From Akebia trifoliata (taxonomy: Eukaryota; Streptophyta; Magnoliopsida; Ranunculales; Lardizabalaceae), in contig CM030713.1 of assembly GCA_017979445.1 (NCBI GenBank), positions 25,465,163 to 25,529,162 of the forward strand: 64,000 nucleotides of DNA. Direction: 5' to 3'. The position numbers were made by a program, and so were the translations under genes. Every line of letters begins with the position of its first letter. Within the stretch, counting starts at the first letter, position 1. A model generated the notes under the pieces. The model ran no database searches. It saw only the letters and a program-made list of their open reading frames with translations, and had not been told where the DNA came from. Below are positions 11,771-25,699 of the stretch, piece by piece.

Positions 11771-13458
11771 TTTAAACCCTCAAATACATTTTGCACATAC
11801 CACTCAATTCATTTTGAGGCTATTGGTAGTTGGGCCCTCCCCAATCCATGAGAATAGGTCCGAAGCCATAAGTCAATGCTTTTCAAAATAATATTCCCAA
11901 GGCAAGATTTGTGTGAAGATCATATTTTTCAATGAGACAATGAGATAATTTGATGTGGACCTCTAAAATTAAGTCATTTAGTTAAACTCATATGAACAGT
12001 ACCATGTAGTATAATCTTAGTAGTGTGAGGTGGTAGGTAAAAATAATTTTAGAAACACAAATGATAAAAAGACATGTATAAAAGTGGAGCGATAGGTGAA
12101 AATTTATTTTTGAGGGACAAATGATAGAGAGACATGAAAATGTGAACTTTGATTTTTAGACAAATATCTCAAAAAGTATTGACAAATATATATATTTTTA
12201 AAATGGGTCATTCCAAAGCATGACACATGGGAAAAAATATTTAATACATCTACTTTAGTATTTTTTTTCTTTTGAAGGCAAAATGATCCATGTCCATGAT
12301 TTTTGATATATTTACAAGAGTCTCGAGCATTTATTTGTTGACTTTAATTTCAATAAAAACTCATCAAAGATACGTTTTTTAGAAGTTGAGATATATAAGA
12401 ATTTATTAAGTGACAAAAAAAATGAATGAGAATATGTTAAGTGACTCTTTTGAGAAATTATAAAGATTCATGGCCAAATTAATGGGCTCTAGACTTTGGT
12501 TTTGAATATGGTATATAGTTATGAAGTCGTCAAGTTTTGACTTTGTGTTTTGTACAACAATTGAGTTTTTAGAACTCCTTTTGTGAATAAGCCCACATAA
12601 TTTGGGGAGTCAAGATTAATTACCCTCCTTATATGATGAAAAATAATAATGAATTAAGTAAAACAAATCAAGTTCAATGCATAACATATTAACTGTTGTA
12701 GTTATACTCAAATATTGGATATATTTATAATGATTATGAATAAAATCTTTGATTGACTTGTGTTGGATGTCAACAAATACATTTGTCGAGCTAGAAAATT
12801 ATTAAGTTATGGTAATCATAACTTTTTCATATATACCAAGCTAATGATTATTTGAACATTGTTACAATTCAAATAATGAGACAGATAAAATGAAAATATA
12901 TTATCTTGTGTCTTATTACAGAATCACACTATATACAAGATATGAGATTTTATATTTGTAACATTTATCATATATGATTGAATCTAGATAAAATCACTTA
13001 TCAATGTTAACTAATATATAATATGTGATAATATCATTTCCCTGAATAATGGAGGTAGTAGGAGTAGTTTGATATCACTAAGTCAATTTGTAAGACAAAA
13101 AATTTAATGGGTTAAATTTGCAAATTGACATGTCAAATTAGGATTGGAATGATTGGGGTGACCAATTTCTACATCGAAAAGATTTGAGTTGAGATTTTTC
13201 CATTATGTTCTCTCCCATTATTTATCATGGGCTTTAAGGGGATATCAAAGTTACGTAACAACTAAAAAATGGAAGCAATGTCATTTCGTGTAAGGTACAT
13301 GATGATTGTTGTATTAGAAAAAAATGTCATCTAAAATTATGATAATATTAAATAAGTTATCAGTAAAATAAAATTCATAAATATATTTTCAACCTAGTTG
13401 ACATGGATTTAGTTAAGAATAGTGATTTTTTTTACTCCTCCTCTTCTTAATATATCCC

Positions 13459-13602
13459 CTTATACTTTCCCGACGTGGCATGGCCTAGAATCATAATTTT
13501 TTCCTTACGATACGTAGTTACACATATTTATATAAATGTACAATTGTATATCCCGAGAAAATAATTTATGGTTCTAACACATGCCACGTTAGGAGAGTAT
13601 GC
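13459..13602. mobile_element. Foldback MITE related to the 8543 element
   Basis: The left arm ATACTTTCCCGACGTGGCATG pairs with the right arm CATGCCACGTTAGGAGAGTAT, with a few mismatches. Inside, AGAATCATAA faces TTATGGTTCT. The GACGTGGCA and ATCATA/ATGGTTCT blocks recall the element at 8543-8664, so the two may be distant members of one family. Confidence 0.6.
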
Positions 13603-16600
13603 CAAAAAGAGATAGTCAAAAAATTCTATATCTTTATCTAACGTGTCTCAATATATGAAATCAAATTTATAAAATAAAATAGTATTTAACATTTTTTGTT
13701 AAACCACAAATTATTGTAAAAGCTTGACTTGTTGTCCCGAGAATGATATATGTGCCCTCCTTTGTTTTTAGATAATATCTCAATAATTAACGATCATTTT
13801 CAATATCAAATGATCTACCTATTTTTCAATCAACACAATTGATGAAAAATATAAAAACTTCATGATTGCGATTCATTCCAAACAAAAAATAATACAAAAT
13901 CAAATGTTTAATTACAAGGCAAGCAATAAAGTGAGATTGAATAGAACGGAAGATAGGAAATCAAATTTGCAATCTATTCCCTTACTACTAAATCAATAAA
14001 TTGAGGATTTTATAAGCATTTTTTTATCAACAACCATTTATTCTTTGAACGACATATGCACCATCATTATTTTTCACTTTACTTAATTAAAATATCCATT
14101 TAACATATCAAATAATGTTAAGTCAAGAGAATGTTATTCATTCTCAAATAATTATAATTTGAGGGTAAAATGATAATTTAAATTGTATCTAATTATCATT
14201 TTTATCTTAATTTTTTTAATAAATTTCATTGATTTTGTAAATTTAGGGACAGGTGGGGGTTATAGCCTTTACTGAACTCCTTCATTTTAATTCATATTAG
14301 AGATGTTTCCTGTGTGCATGCCCCTCCCCCTTCCCATTGAATTCAAAGAAAATAAATTTGTCGAACAATTTATTTTTATTACAAAAAAAACTCCCTTGAC
14401 CTTTAAAGTTCTGACATCTAACTTAGTAAAGATTTGAAGTCTTATTAAGGGTCTTTTTGCTTAAATAGACCATCACATTAGCAATTCAACATCAAAACCC
14501 TCTAAATTACATCAAAATAATCAGATAAAAAAAATTATTTTTTCGTGTCTGATTCAAGATTCTTAAAATGGACGGCCACTGAACTTCTAATTCAATCCAA
14601 AACTTAAAATTAAAATTTAACTGTGAAAATTTACTTTCATTTTTTTATAGTTCATAGAATTTGGTATTTTATAATTCTAGAGCATTGAATCATGTTTTTT
14701 GGTGTCACGAAGTAAACCTAAGGACCCTTAATAAGGCTAGTGGCCATATGGCCAAATGATAGTTTTGAGAGAAAGATTCAATGTTGAGAGAAAATGAAGA
14801 TATAATAAGTGTTTGATAAAAAAAATGAGAAGGAATTATTAGTTTTTAATCATTTAAAATGATATAAGTCTCACTCAAAATGTTTGTTGAGTCACAAACT
14901 TAATCGTGAAAAAATTTAATTAATATTATAGTTTCAAATGTTGTTGGTATGATATCTAATCATCTGTTGGCATGGTATAACACTTTTTACCTTTAATTAT
15001 TAAAATGTATAGTTTTAACTTTTGACTTCTTAATTTTTTCACATTCAATCCCTTTGGAATATTAAGCTTAGTGATTTTTTTTTTACAAGTACAAACATCT
15101 ATGATTTTAGTGGGAATCTTTTGTGATTCTTATAGAGATTATTGAATAATTATCACAATGAGCACAACATTCGAATAAAAGAAAACTGAGATTACAAGTG
15201 GTAAAGAAGAATGTTTCAAATCATTTAATGAATTAAACATTTTTTATTAAAGTTTATTATATAGTAATTTGAGATAGAATTTCATAATAATGTAACAAAA
15301 GAGAAAAAAATTGGAGTGATATCAAGATGAAGTAGAAAATTTGGTATTATTATTATTATTATTATTTTTAAAATTTTATTTTAATCATTCTGAAAAATAT
15401 GTTATTGTTTTAAGTATAAAACTTGTATATGACATCCTATGAAAATTAAAGAGTGATTTGTATTATTACTCTAGTTATTATCGAACTGATTTGTAACTTA
15501 ATTAAAAAATTGATTAAATTAGTAAAAGTTTCATTGTGGGCGTTCAGTTTAATTTTTAAAATTTATGATTTTTTACTATATAAAATTTTTCTCATTTAAA
15601 TTTGATCGATTGTACTACTTTGAGACCTTATGGCAGAGTATGAAAATATATCTTAATAGTAGAATTAGGGGTGAAATATGTGGTCAGATTCATTATTGTA
15701 ATTTTTATAACTTTTACAAATATATAATATGCTTATTAATTAGTTAACTATATTTTTAATTTTGCCTTTTAAATGTGCTACATTAATTTGTTATATTATA
15801 TTTTATTTTGTAACGAATAAAATAATAAGAAAAAAAGGGCAATTTACATTTTTATGAGATTAAAGGTAAAATTATGTTCAATTTTTTATTTGATATTGAT
15901 TTTTACGTTTTAATATTTATTTTTATCATCACAATTCATATTACATTTAGTTTTTCGTAATTATATTTATCTAATAACTAGAAAGATTGAATATCTGTAG
16001 TAGAACATATGGGATCTTGTTTGTTTTTCCGATAATGACTGATAGTTAAAGATAAAAGACACAAATGTTTTCCATTGTCAGAGGTGCAAAACAGGGCATA
16101 TACCTGACGTAAGGCGCAATAAATTTAGAAAAATCATATAATAAAAAATTAAATAGTGAAAATAAGTTAAACTACTTTATATAGTTTATAATTATTTTAT
16201 AATTACAATAAATATAAACTTTATATTTATATACAATTATTTACTATTTCATAGTTTAATTTTTATAAATTGGTTAGGCTAAATCACAATAAGTAAGGCG
16301 GTATTTATTTGCGCTATTTTTTAGTGCTTATTGATAAAAAAATTTATTTGTAGCACTTTCTTAAAATTAACGTGTTTTTTTTTACCAGAAAAATTTAACA
16401 AAAAAGTGTTGAAAATTTGGTTGAAATTTTCAGTGCAAAAAAGACGTTAAATGCTTGTCACTATTTACGCTCAGCACCGGTTATTTTTTCGTGGACAAAT
16501 ATACCTTCAAAAATAAATTTAATTATCACATATATTCTCATATTTTATTTCATCCCAATCAATTGAAATACTCTCGTTTCTGTCGTCTCTCTCTTGTCTT

Positions 16601-17894
16601 TCTCGCTAGATCCTTATATTATTTATAAAGTCTTTCTCTTCATCAACCCAACATAGAGGAAGATTATTGAGTCTAGATATCAATCTCTCTCTTTGGTGAA
16701 ATCAGGATTTGATTTAGGGTTTAAAACACCCAAAATTCCATGGGGACGTTAAATTGATGAAATATAAAAGAAATTTTTTTTAACTAATAAATATTTGTAA
16801 TAGAGATCGAAAAATCACTATGTTTAATGTTGGTTTGTGTTGATTGTTTCAGACCTGTTATGATTTTTGCATGTCACTGCTTGTTTTGTTTATATACTTA
16901 TTTCTATTTTGTTTGATTTTATTTCTGTGTATGCATCATCTCTTTGGACAATGTGCATGAAAATTTAGTTTAGAAATAAACACCGTCCAATGTATGTTAT
17001 AAAAATTTTTAGTTTAGAAATTGACAATGTATGTTATGGACCTTAACCACCCAATGTCATTACGTCTTTGTTTAAATACTACTCAATCTTTAATGATGAA
17101 TTATATGGCCAATTGCTAGTTACATCACCTATTGTGGATAGAATTCTGGCATGAAGATGGTTATAGTTGTTGGACTTGAATGTTTGCCTTTAGCAATTAA
17201 TTTAATAGTGAAAAAATTAAAATTCAAAATAACTGTTAGTTGAATTATTTTTTTAAGTTTATAAAATTTTTTCCTTTACAATCTATGACATCGGATCATG
17301 TTTTTGGATGCCAGAAGGTGAGGTCAATGACCCTTACAAAGTCGAAATCTTATAAAGTTAGGAAGACTAGTCGGATTCGAGATTATATGGGTACTTTGGT
17401 CACTTGATATTTAAGTTGTGGATAATGAACTATTGACCTTATTTACATGAAGAGTGATTGAGTGTAATACATAGATCTGAAGTGGGAACAAGAAATAAAA
17501 TAGGTTTTGAATTGCTTTGTATTAAGAAACATGATTAGGAGTGTCACTTAGAGAACAAGGTTTGTGCAACTTAGCTATAAAAATTAGTTTTTAGTCTAAA
17601 AGTCAACTTAAGTAATAATTATCATTTAAAAAAAAAAACCTTTGTTTTGGAATTAGTGAAAATTTTTGTTGGTCTCTTACTTATTGTAAGAACTCCAAAG
17701 TGATTATAGGGGAATCGATATAGGTTGTTGTACCTTGATTTTCTCCCAAGAAACCTTGATTCTTATAAATACTTGAATATTTCTTTTCACTTTGACAAAC
17801 ATTCTTCTTGTCACATAATATAAATTTTTATTACTTTCTACCAAGTTCATTTAAAGGCCGACACTACTTATATAAAAAGAATGTATACTTTTAT

Positions 17895-17980
17895 TTTATA
17901 GGTAAACTGGAGATGACCTCAAAGTTGCATTGTAATGTCGACTAACTGAGTCGTGGGTCTAAAGCTTATGGAGGGTATAC
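17895..17980 (-). mobile_element. tRNA-derived SINE, family A copy 2
   Basis: The reverse complement runs TAGACCCACGACTCAGTTAGTC, ACATTACAATGCAAC, TTTGAGGTCATCTCCAGTTTAC. This matches the motif order of the copies at 5440 and 36310. It is intergenic and diverged. Confidence 0.5.
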
Positions 17981-18744
17981 ACATAATAGTGAAGGATATA
18001 CTTATAATCTTTTTTTTTTTTTTGTCTAACAAATATTTTGACTAGAGCCATGTTATGATACTACTGAAAACTTTGAATAACATGGGTTTGTTTAGTTTTT
18101 TTTTTTCTTTTATTAAATTGGTTTGTTTTTTCTATTTGTTTTCTCTTTGACATTTACTTCAGTTCCTAAATCGTATCGATCGAACATTTTAGTGTACAAT
18201 TTAATCGTTCCTAACAATTCGTTAAAAAGTCAATATAAAAAATAGAAGGATGTGTAATTATATAATATGTCTTTATTTTATCCTAAGTACGTAACATTGA
18301 AAGAATGTTTTTAGATAAGTTGGTAGACATTAAAATGGTATAAATATTATGTAATTAGTAAATTAATTTTACATGTTTCCCTCTTCTTGATGGTGGATAT
18401 CTAGTTTGAAATGTGCTCGACAATAAAATTTTCAATGTGAAATCTTATTACAATATGTTTATGTGAAAGTTCTAGATGTCAATGAAATTCATACTCTTGG
18501 GATAATGTCAAGTTATTAGAACCTTATAGGTAAATTAGCAAGAAATTTGTATCTAGTGCCCTAGTCCTTTAGATATTTCTATAGTGTATCAATGTTGCTT
18601 CAAAATCTGGAAGGTAACTAAAAATATTAGGAGATTCGTTACTTTGGGATTCTAATGATATTGGATGTCGTCTTGGTGTGCCTATATTTTTCCTCTGGTC
18701 TTATAAATTACTTATTAGTTATTACTAATTACTCTTGGTATACC

Positions 18745-19790
18745 TATTGTGGGCATGAGATGTTCATCATGAACCTCAATGCTACATTGTTTGGAGTCTC
18801 CACCATTATTTTTTGGAAATGGGTGTGAATGGACACCCGAAATGATTTAAAACTTACTTTTGTCATTTTAGTGACTCTCATTTATTAAAAAAATAAACTC
18901 TACCTAAAATTTAGGTAAGGATGTCCGGTTAGAGGATGTGGAAGGTGTTAGGCACCACGTCCTCTCCACCAAAACTATTTTGCTTGGCCATTCTTTTTGT
19001 AAAAGTTAAGAAAATATATAAAAATGCATGAGAATGCATGTTAAGGGTGGTGTGTGCATTGAGTGAAATGTTCCCTTTGAAAAATGATTTTGATTTCAAT
19101 GTGATATTAAAACATCTTATAAAAAAAGATGACCCATGTAACCACATTACTTTTATGGATATGAATGTTGATTTTTAGTTATTAAAGAGACTTCATAATG
19201 AAGTTCCCTTGAGACCATACTCTTGATGCATGTATGCATCAATAGAAACTTAGTATTTCACCCCATCAAGAGAGTAATACATTTTTTCATCATTGCCATG
19301 CATATGTGAGTTGGTGCATTGTATACAACATGATGCATGAGATTAAGGAAAATAAGGATTTAACCCTCATCCTTTCAATCGAACCTTAGTCCAATCTATC
19401 GGAGATGGGAGATGGTGTGTATTACATCCTAAGATTTCTAGAAAGAAAAGAAAGTAGAGAGATAGAAGAAGAGAATGTAAAATTTAAAAGTAAACTACAT
19501 TCTAACCTACCTTGTCCCTTGATAGTCTTGAATGTACTTGATCTTTGATAAGTGAACTTGAGAGTTGAGTGAATTGAAGGTTAGGGATGAAAGAATGAGT
19601 AGAGATTTTGATAGAGTTTTAGGTTGAGAGATGGTGACTTTTTAGCATGAATTATTCGTAGAAAGTAAGGGTATTTATAGAGTTTTTGAAGAATTTTTGG
19701 GATCAAGTAATCAAACCCATTCAATTTCCTTATACCAAGAGTATGATAAACAAAAATGTAAGTTTCAAAATTCATAAATATCAACTATAA
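18745..19790 (-). mobile_element. Inverted, diverged 3' half of an LTR of the 23480 family
   Basis: The minus strand follows the solo LTR from its TATA region to its end. The shared landmarks, given here on the plus strand, are AATGCTACATTGTTTGGAGTC, GGAAATGGGTGTGAATGG, GGTGTTAGGCACC, CATGTAACCACATTAC, TTTCACCCCATCAAGAGAG and GGGTATTTATAGAG (the TATA region reversed). The terminal TGTCTACA has been lost or mutated. Beyond about 19790 the LTR is replaced by the hAT relic. Confidence 0.7.
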
Positions 19791-19861
19791 ACAAGCTTCA
19801 AAGCATTACTTATCGTTACTATTGGGTAACACATAACTTTCATCAATAGTCTTATCTCCAC

Positions 19862-22181
19862 ACTACTTATCATCAACCTCAATATATCCTTCCACATATG
19901 TCTCCGTTAAATCAGCTTCTTCATTTTCAATGTCACTCAATAAAGTCTTTGTGTTTGTTAGCCTTAGATAAGATTGTAATTTTGTTCTTGTATTAGATAA
20001 TTCCCTCGTTCTAGAAATTCTTGCAATGTCAACCCAAGTCAAGTTATCATTCTTACATACCAAATATGTATTTGCATTGATAAGTTCTTGTGTCTTTTCT
20101 ATTAACTACTCATTATTTTCATCAATATCTCTCAATACAATTAGATAAATTGTCTTTAGATAATCATAACGTTGTTTAAGGTTTTGATTGTACATGAAAA
20201 AACTAGATCATTCAACCGTTTTTGCTCTAGCTTGTTTCTTTTATTAGTATAGATCTGCAAATTTTATACAATTAATAATTCTAACTTTAAAACTCAAATT
20301 TCATAATTTCTTACTAAATTATATAAAGGATAACTAATAACAAATAATTGCTTATATGCTCAAACACATTCTAATTACGCTCACAAGTACATGCACTACA
20401 TGTTACGTTGATAATACGCATTACTAGTCACCGCAAACTTGGAGTTGTAGATCCATAGGTTCTCCACCACTCGACTAGGTTAATACCATTACTAATTATT
20501 AGTTTAAATTTTACAAATATCAATCAAAATAATAAACTTTTTAATAGGAAATCGAGGAAGTAAATAATAAACTAAAATATGTTTAAACTTCAAAATAAAT
20601 ACATACCAAGTGCTTTTGTTTTCTTATGTCGGATTGCAAGTTCTATCTTAAATACACATTTTGCTTCTTTATAGAAAGACAACTCATTAATGATATCGTC
20701 TTTCTTAATTTTGATAGGCACTAATCTCTTAATGCAATCATAAGGACCTTTCATAACCTCTTCATCATTTTCTATACTAAAATTAGAATAAAAGAAATTT
20801 GAATTAAAAAAGTAACTGGCTACATGTAGATGTTTGTGAAGTTGGCAACCTCACCTCTTATCAATGATTCGAAAAATCTCTTCATACTTCTCTTATCAAT
20901 GATTCGATAGTCTCTTTTACTTGATCCATAGCCTCACATATGTACCCAATTGTAGGTTTTTTCTCACTGTCCACTAGTCAAAGAACACAAACTAATGATA
21001 ATGTGGCCTTTAAGTCATAAACAACTCCATTTTAAAATAATGGCACCGAGATAGTTTTGTGTGCTCTCTTGCATTGCTTTTTTTTTACCCATTTTCTACT
21101 ATTTTATTTCTCATCAGTGAAGATCACTCTCAAATTGGCTTTTTGAGTATAGATGCTCTATAATGTGAGAAATAAGGTAGTAAATTCAGGTCTAACTAAC
21201 TCCTTTTGCTTGGTAAAATGTCATATCATGTTTAAAACACTTGAATGATTATAGAAAAAATCACTAAATGCAATCGTTTTCTTTATGACTTTCTTAACAA
21301 TATAGGCAAACATCCAATATCTACTAACATTAAATCAATGCAGTGGACAACGTAAAGAGTTAAAAACAAATGTGACCACTTAGCTCTTAATAATTTGCCT
21401 ATTAGCACACAACAACGAACGTGGCATACATATATTAAATAATAAATTTTAAAGATAAAACATTTTTTTTTGTGTGTGTGTAAAACTTCACAAATAAGAT
21501 AACAAAATAAATAACATAGATCGAGTGGTTATGAGTTTGACTTAAACCACATTCTTTTTCTCAAATCCTCTCAACCATTTTGTTAATCAACTCAAACATT
21601 TTATTTCAAGTCCTGATATAAATATTGTTCATCAAGTGTTATTCAGTAAAAAGTTTATCAATGTTCTTTCTCTCATGTCAGTCCATCCATCTGACATAGG
21701 CGAGCACCCAGTCAATGCCCATTGCTCCTTATGGCTTTCCATCAAGCTATTGTTATATTATACTCCTTTGATTAGAAAAGGAACTCTTAACTCATGGGGT
21801 CTTGGAGGCTTCGTACCCGAACCAATTTGTCCAATAACTTCAATCATAACCTTAAAACTATCAAAACTTTCCAAACGAGCAGCGTTAAATAGGATGCATG
21901 CTTAATAAAACCATCGAACTTGTATTGACAAGTGAATTCTCTTCCTTCTTTATTGCATCAATCATCCATAGTGGTTTGCTTCAAATTTTTTATATTTTTT
22001 TTCTTCTATCTTGCACAACCACTTTAGGATTTGGAGTGATAAAGGTGTCCATTGAACTTTTTGGTATCAGTTTTTTGGATCCCAAAATAATAGGGGGTTT
22101 ATTATTGTCACTACTACCACACCTCCTCGACCACCGCTTGTAACACCTCCATAGCACCAGTTCCTCCATGACCTCCACCAT
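19862..22181 (-). pseudogene. hAT-superfamily transposase relic
   Basis: Reading the minus strand from about 22180 downwards, pieces appear in the normal hAT order but in shifting frames. SHKEQWALTGCSPMSDGWTD and RERTLINFLL mark the DUF659 part (about 21640-21740). EEIFRIIDKR (about 20870) and ENDEEVMKGPYDCIKRLVPI (about 20700-20780) follow. The C-terminal dimerisation region comes last: EWWRTYGSTTPSL, CERN, VFEHI and KRNKLEQKRLNDLVF (about 20200-20480). Then comes an open tail at 19863-20063 with LTWVDIARISRTRELSNTRT. There are many stops and frameshifts, so no active protein is possible. The terminal repeats were not found. The family call is firm; the exact ends are not. Confidence 0.75.
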
Positions 22182-22657
22182 TTCTAGTTTTCTACCTTGA
22201 AAAATAATTACATCTTCTTATTGATCCCCCTTTTCCTCTAGCACATACAAATCGTCTTTCCCTTATTCTTGTGGCATTGAACAATGTATTTGATTTAAAC
22301 TAAAATACCTTTTTATGGTTGGGAGCAAATGTGGGTGAGGGATAGATAGTAGGAAGAGTCGTGATGTATAGTGGAGAGAGAAAAATGAGACGAGGGAGAA
22401 CTTGAGATAAGAACTTTTTGAAAAATTGAAGAGATTTTTAGTCAAAAATTGGGTGCCTAAGTTGATGGAACTCAACCTATTTTTATAGGCCTTCAAGTGG
22501 TGGTAACTTTTCTAAAATTGTAGGAGGATAAAATTAAAGGTTGGAAGGAGATAGGGATGGGTGGAGATTTATTTGATTGAGGAAAAATCTAGAATTAGTC
22601 AAGTGATGGATTTTGTTGACATATGTGGGAAAGAATCATAGAAAATAAATCAATTAA

Positions 22658-23391
22658 GGGTATGTTTGATTGCACATGGAAAATAGGGTGGAAAATCAAT
22701 TTCCATGGAAAATGACATTTTTCAAGTGTTTGATTGCATATGGAAATGGAAATTCATTTTCCACCCCCTTCAAAAAGTCCACCAAAACATAGATTTCACT
22801 TTCCCACCCATATAGGTGGGAAAGTGAAATCCATCCATATTTACCATCCCCAATTCTTCTCCACTCATATCTTCTTCTTCCCAACCATCACCAAAATCAT
22901 TACACTAACCTCGTCGTTGTCATCATTGTTGTCACCATCGCCGTCGTCATCTCCGTTATCATCATCTCCGGTCACCTTCTCTCTCTCTTGCCTCCTTCGC
23001 CACCACCACCACCACCACTTTCTCCTCCGATCTTCCTCATCATCTTCTTCCTTACTTACCTCCGCCGTCGCCACCACCGTCGCTACCATCACCACCACAT
23101 TCTTCTATCTTCTTCCTCACTTACCTCTATAGTTGTCGTAATCGCCTCCGCCGCTACCCTCGCCGTCGCCACTGCCATCGCCGCCACATCCTCCCCCTCC
23201 CTCTTCCTCCACATCTTCTTCTTCCTTTCCCCCTCCTCCTCTTCTTCTTTTTTCTATTATTTTTCATGATTTTGTCCAAGTAAAATCAAACAATGGAATT
23301 TGATTTTCCAACCCTACCTATTTTCCACAACTATTTTTCCATGGATTTCAAATTCCATGGAAAGTCACTTTCCATGCAATCAAACATACCC
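22658..23391. mobile_element. 734-bp Tourist/Harbinger-like element with TAA target duplication
   Basis: The ends GGGTATGTTTGATTGCA and TGCAATCAAACATACCC are a perfect inverted repeat. TAA flanks both sides (22655-22657 and 23392-23394), typical of PIF/Harbinger elements. ATGGAAA-type repeats lie just inside each end. The centre (about 22860-23270) is a strongly pyrimidine-rich low-complexity block of CCA, CTT and CGC triplets. Its ORFs give only His/Ser/Leu/Thr runs, so I do not call a gene. Confidence 0.85.
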
Positions 23392-23479
23392 TAAGTAAAA
23401 AACAAAAAAATTTAAAGACAATCGTTGGTGGGTTTAGGTATGTTAGGTAAAAAAAAAAGGATGAACCGGGTCTTGTGAG

Positions 23480-25491
23480 TGTAGACACCCCAATTTGCAC
23501 GAACCCATTAGGAAAATTCATATTTCTTCAAATTGATTTCAGTTTACGACTTAAGCCTCTCAACATGCCCGCATTGCCACTTGGCATCATCTTCATGCAT
23601 CATGTCATATAGTTTGCATGCTCAACCTTGTTCCTAACCCACTCCCAATTCGTGTTCATTTTCAATTAACCGATCCATTCTAAACTCATAACCTAAATCC
23701 ATTACCTAGCCCAACCTAAGCCTAAAACCCAATGCCATTCTAAACCCATAACCTAAATCCATTTTCTAGCCCAACCTAAGCCCAAGACAAAATCCATTCT
23801 CTAAGCCCAATATCAAACCCACTCCAAGTCCATCCTCTCACCCCTTAATAAGATGACACATGTTGATACCTCATAAGCCCTCAATATCCAATGCATCATC
23901 TAATTGGAGGGTCAACTTCCTTTTTGTGAAAACTCAAGAATGCCCTTCTCAAAAAAGTTTAGTCAAACCAAAAAAGTTATTTGGTCTTTGGTAATAATCC
24001 ATAAAGGTGAGGGAACTTCCCATTATGCCCTCAAAAGGTGGGAATCTTCAAGTACATACATGGAGTTTTCTCATTGGTCCATTTCAAAATTATACTTCCA
24101 CCCTTGCTTTATTTGTTATTTACAAATGAATCAAAGTCTACTTTTCACCTACCACTTTACCTTTACACATGTCATCCTCCTATTCACCCTCCCAAATGTG
24201 CTTTTGTTTTCCTATTGGTCCATTTCAAAACTACACTTCCACCCTTGCTTTATGAGTTATTTACAAATAAACCAAGATCTACTTTTTACCTACCACTCCA
24301 CCTTTACACATGTCACTCCCCCATTCATCCTCCCAAAAGTACTTTTGTTCTCTTACCTCTATTTACCAAAAAATCAAGGATCAAAGCATGCTTTTAGGGT
24401 TTCTTCACAAATGTCATCTTTACCCTCATACAAATGGAAAATCCAAAAAGAAATAACATAAATCTCATGTCCATTTTCTTTATTTTTAGGGTTGGACCAC
24501 TTTATCCCCAAAAGTTCTCCAAAAACTCTATAAATACCCTCATTTTCCATGATCAACTCATGCTCTCAAGCCCCCATCTCTCAACCTAAAACTCTACAAA
24601 AATTTCTACTCACTCTCTCATCTTCTAAACTTCAATTCAACCCTCAACCATCTCATTCATCTCTCAAGTCTACTCTTCAAGGTTCAAGTTCATTAAGGGA
24701 CAAGGTAGGGTTTAACATGTAGTCTATCTATTTCAAAGCTTGCATCTTCTTCTTCTAACCTTCTACTTTATTTTATTTTAGAAAGCCTTAGGATGTAATG
24801 CATACCCTCTCCCATCCCCGGTAGATTGGACTAAGGTTCGATCGAAAGGATGGGGGTTGAAGCCCTTTTCACCTCAATCTCATGCATCATATTGTACACA
24901 ATGCATACACTCACCTATGCATGACAATGATGAAAAAATGTGTCACCCTCTTGATGGGGTGAAACACTAAGTTTCTAGTCATGCATACATGTATCAAGGT
25001 TGTGGCTTCAAGGGAACTCCATCATGGAGTCTCTCTAAGAGCTTAAATTAACATTCATTTCATAAATGCAATGTGATTACATGGGTCATTCTCTTCCATA
25101 GAATGCCCCTTAATATCACTTTGAAATCAAAACCCTTTTGAAAAAGGGGACACTTCACTTTAATACACACACCACCATTGTCATACATTCTCATGCATCT
25201 CTAATATTTATTTTATCAAGTTTTACAAAATAAAATGGCCAAGCAAGGTAACCACCTTTGGTGGAGAGGATGGGGTGCCTAACACCTTCCCCATCCTCTA
25301 ACCGGACCTCCTTACCTAGATCTTAGGTAGACCGTGCCCTTTCCAACATATGAGAGTCACTATAATGCCATGAAAAAAATGGTTTTCAAAAAATCAATTC
25401 GGGTGCCCATTCACACCCATTTCCAAAAAAGAATGGTGGCGACTCCAAACAATGTAGCATTGATGTTCATTGTGAACATTTCATGTCTACA
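23480..25491 (+). mobile_element. Complete 2,012-bp solo LTR (probably Ty3/gypsy type)
   Basis: It starts TGTAGACACCCC and ends ATGTCTACA, giving an 8-bp inverted terminal TGTAGACA/TGTCTACA with the TG...CA ends of LTRs. The 5-bp duplication GTGAG sits directly outside both ends (23475-23479 and 25492-25496). No primer-binding site or internal coding region follows, so this is a solo LTR left by recombination. CTCTATAAATACC near 24530 is a likely LTR TATA box. The ORFs at 23904-24461 and 24038-24397 lie in a CT-rich segment that contains a partial duplication (TTGGTCCATTTCAAAA and TTTACACATGTCA each occur twice). I do not regard them as genes. The superfamily is inferred from LTR form, not from a polymerase. 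Confidence 0.9.
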
Positions 25492-25699
25492 GTGAGGACG
25501 ACTTCATAATTTTTTTTTTGTTTGAGGGTATTTTGAATTTTTTTTTGGAATTTGGACACATGCCTATAGTCATTCATAGTTTTTTTTTTTTTTTTTTTTG
25601 ACATTTTGAATTCATTTTTATGTTATTTTCAATGGAAAATAATTATTTGAGGTCAAGTGTCACATGCTCTCTCAAATTGTTTTTTTTTTTTTTTCGTAT

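Noticed and set aside
22734..23269. ORFs of 93-132 codons with His, Ser and Leu runs.
   Set aside because: They come from a CCA/CTT triplet tract inside a transposon, open on several frames at once, with no conserved motif.
23904..24461. A 185-codon plus-strand ORF.
   Set aside because: It lies wholly inside the solo LTR. Its repeats (YFHPCF, FTYH..FTHV) mirror a DNA-level duplication in a CT-rich segment.
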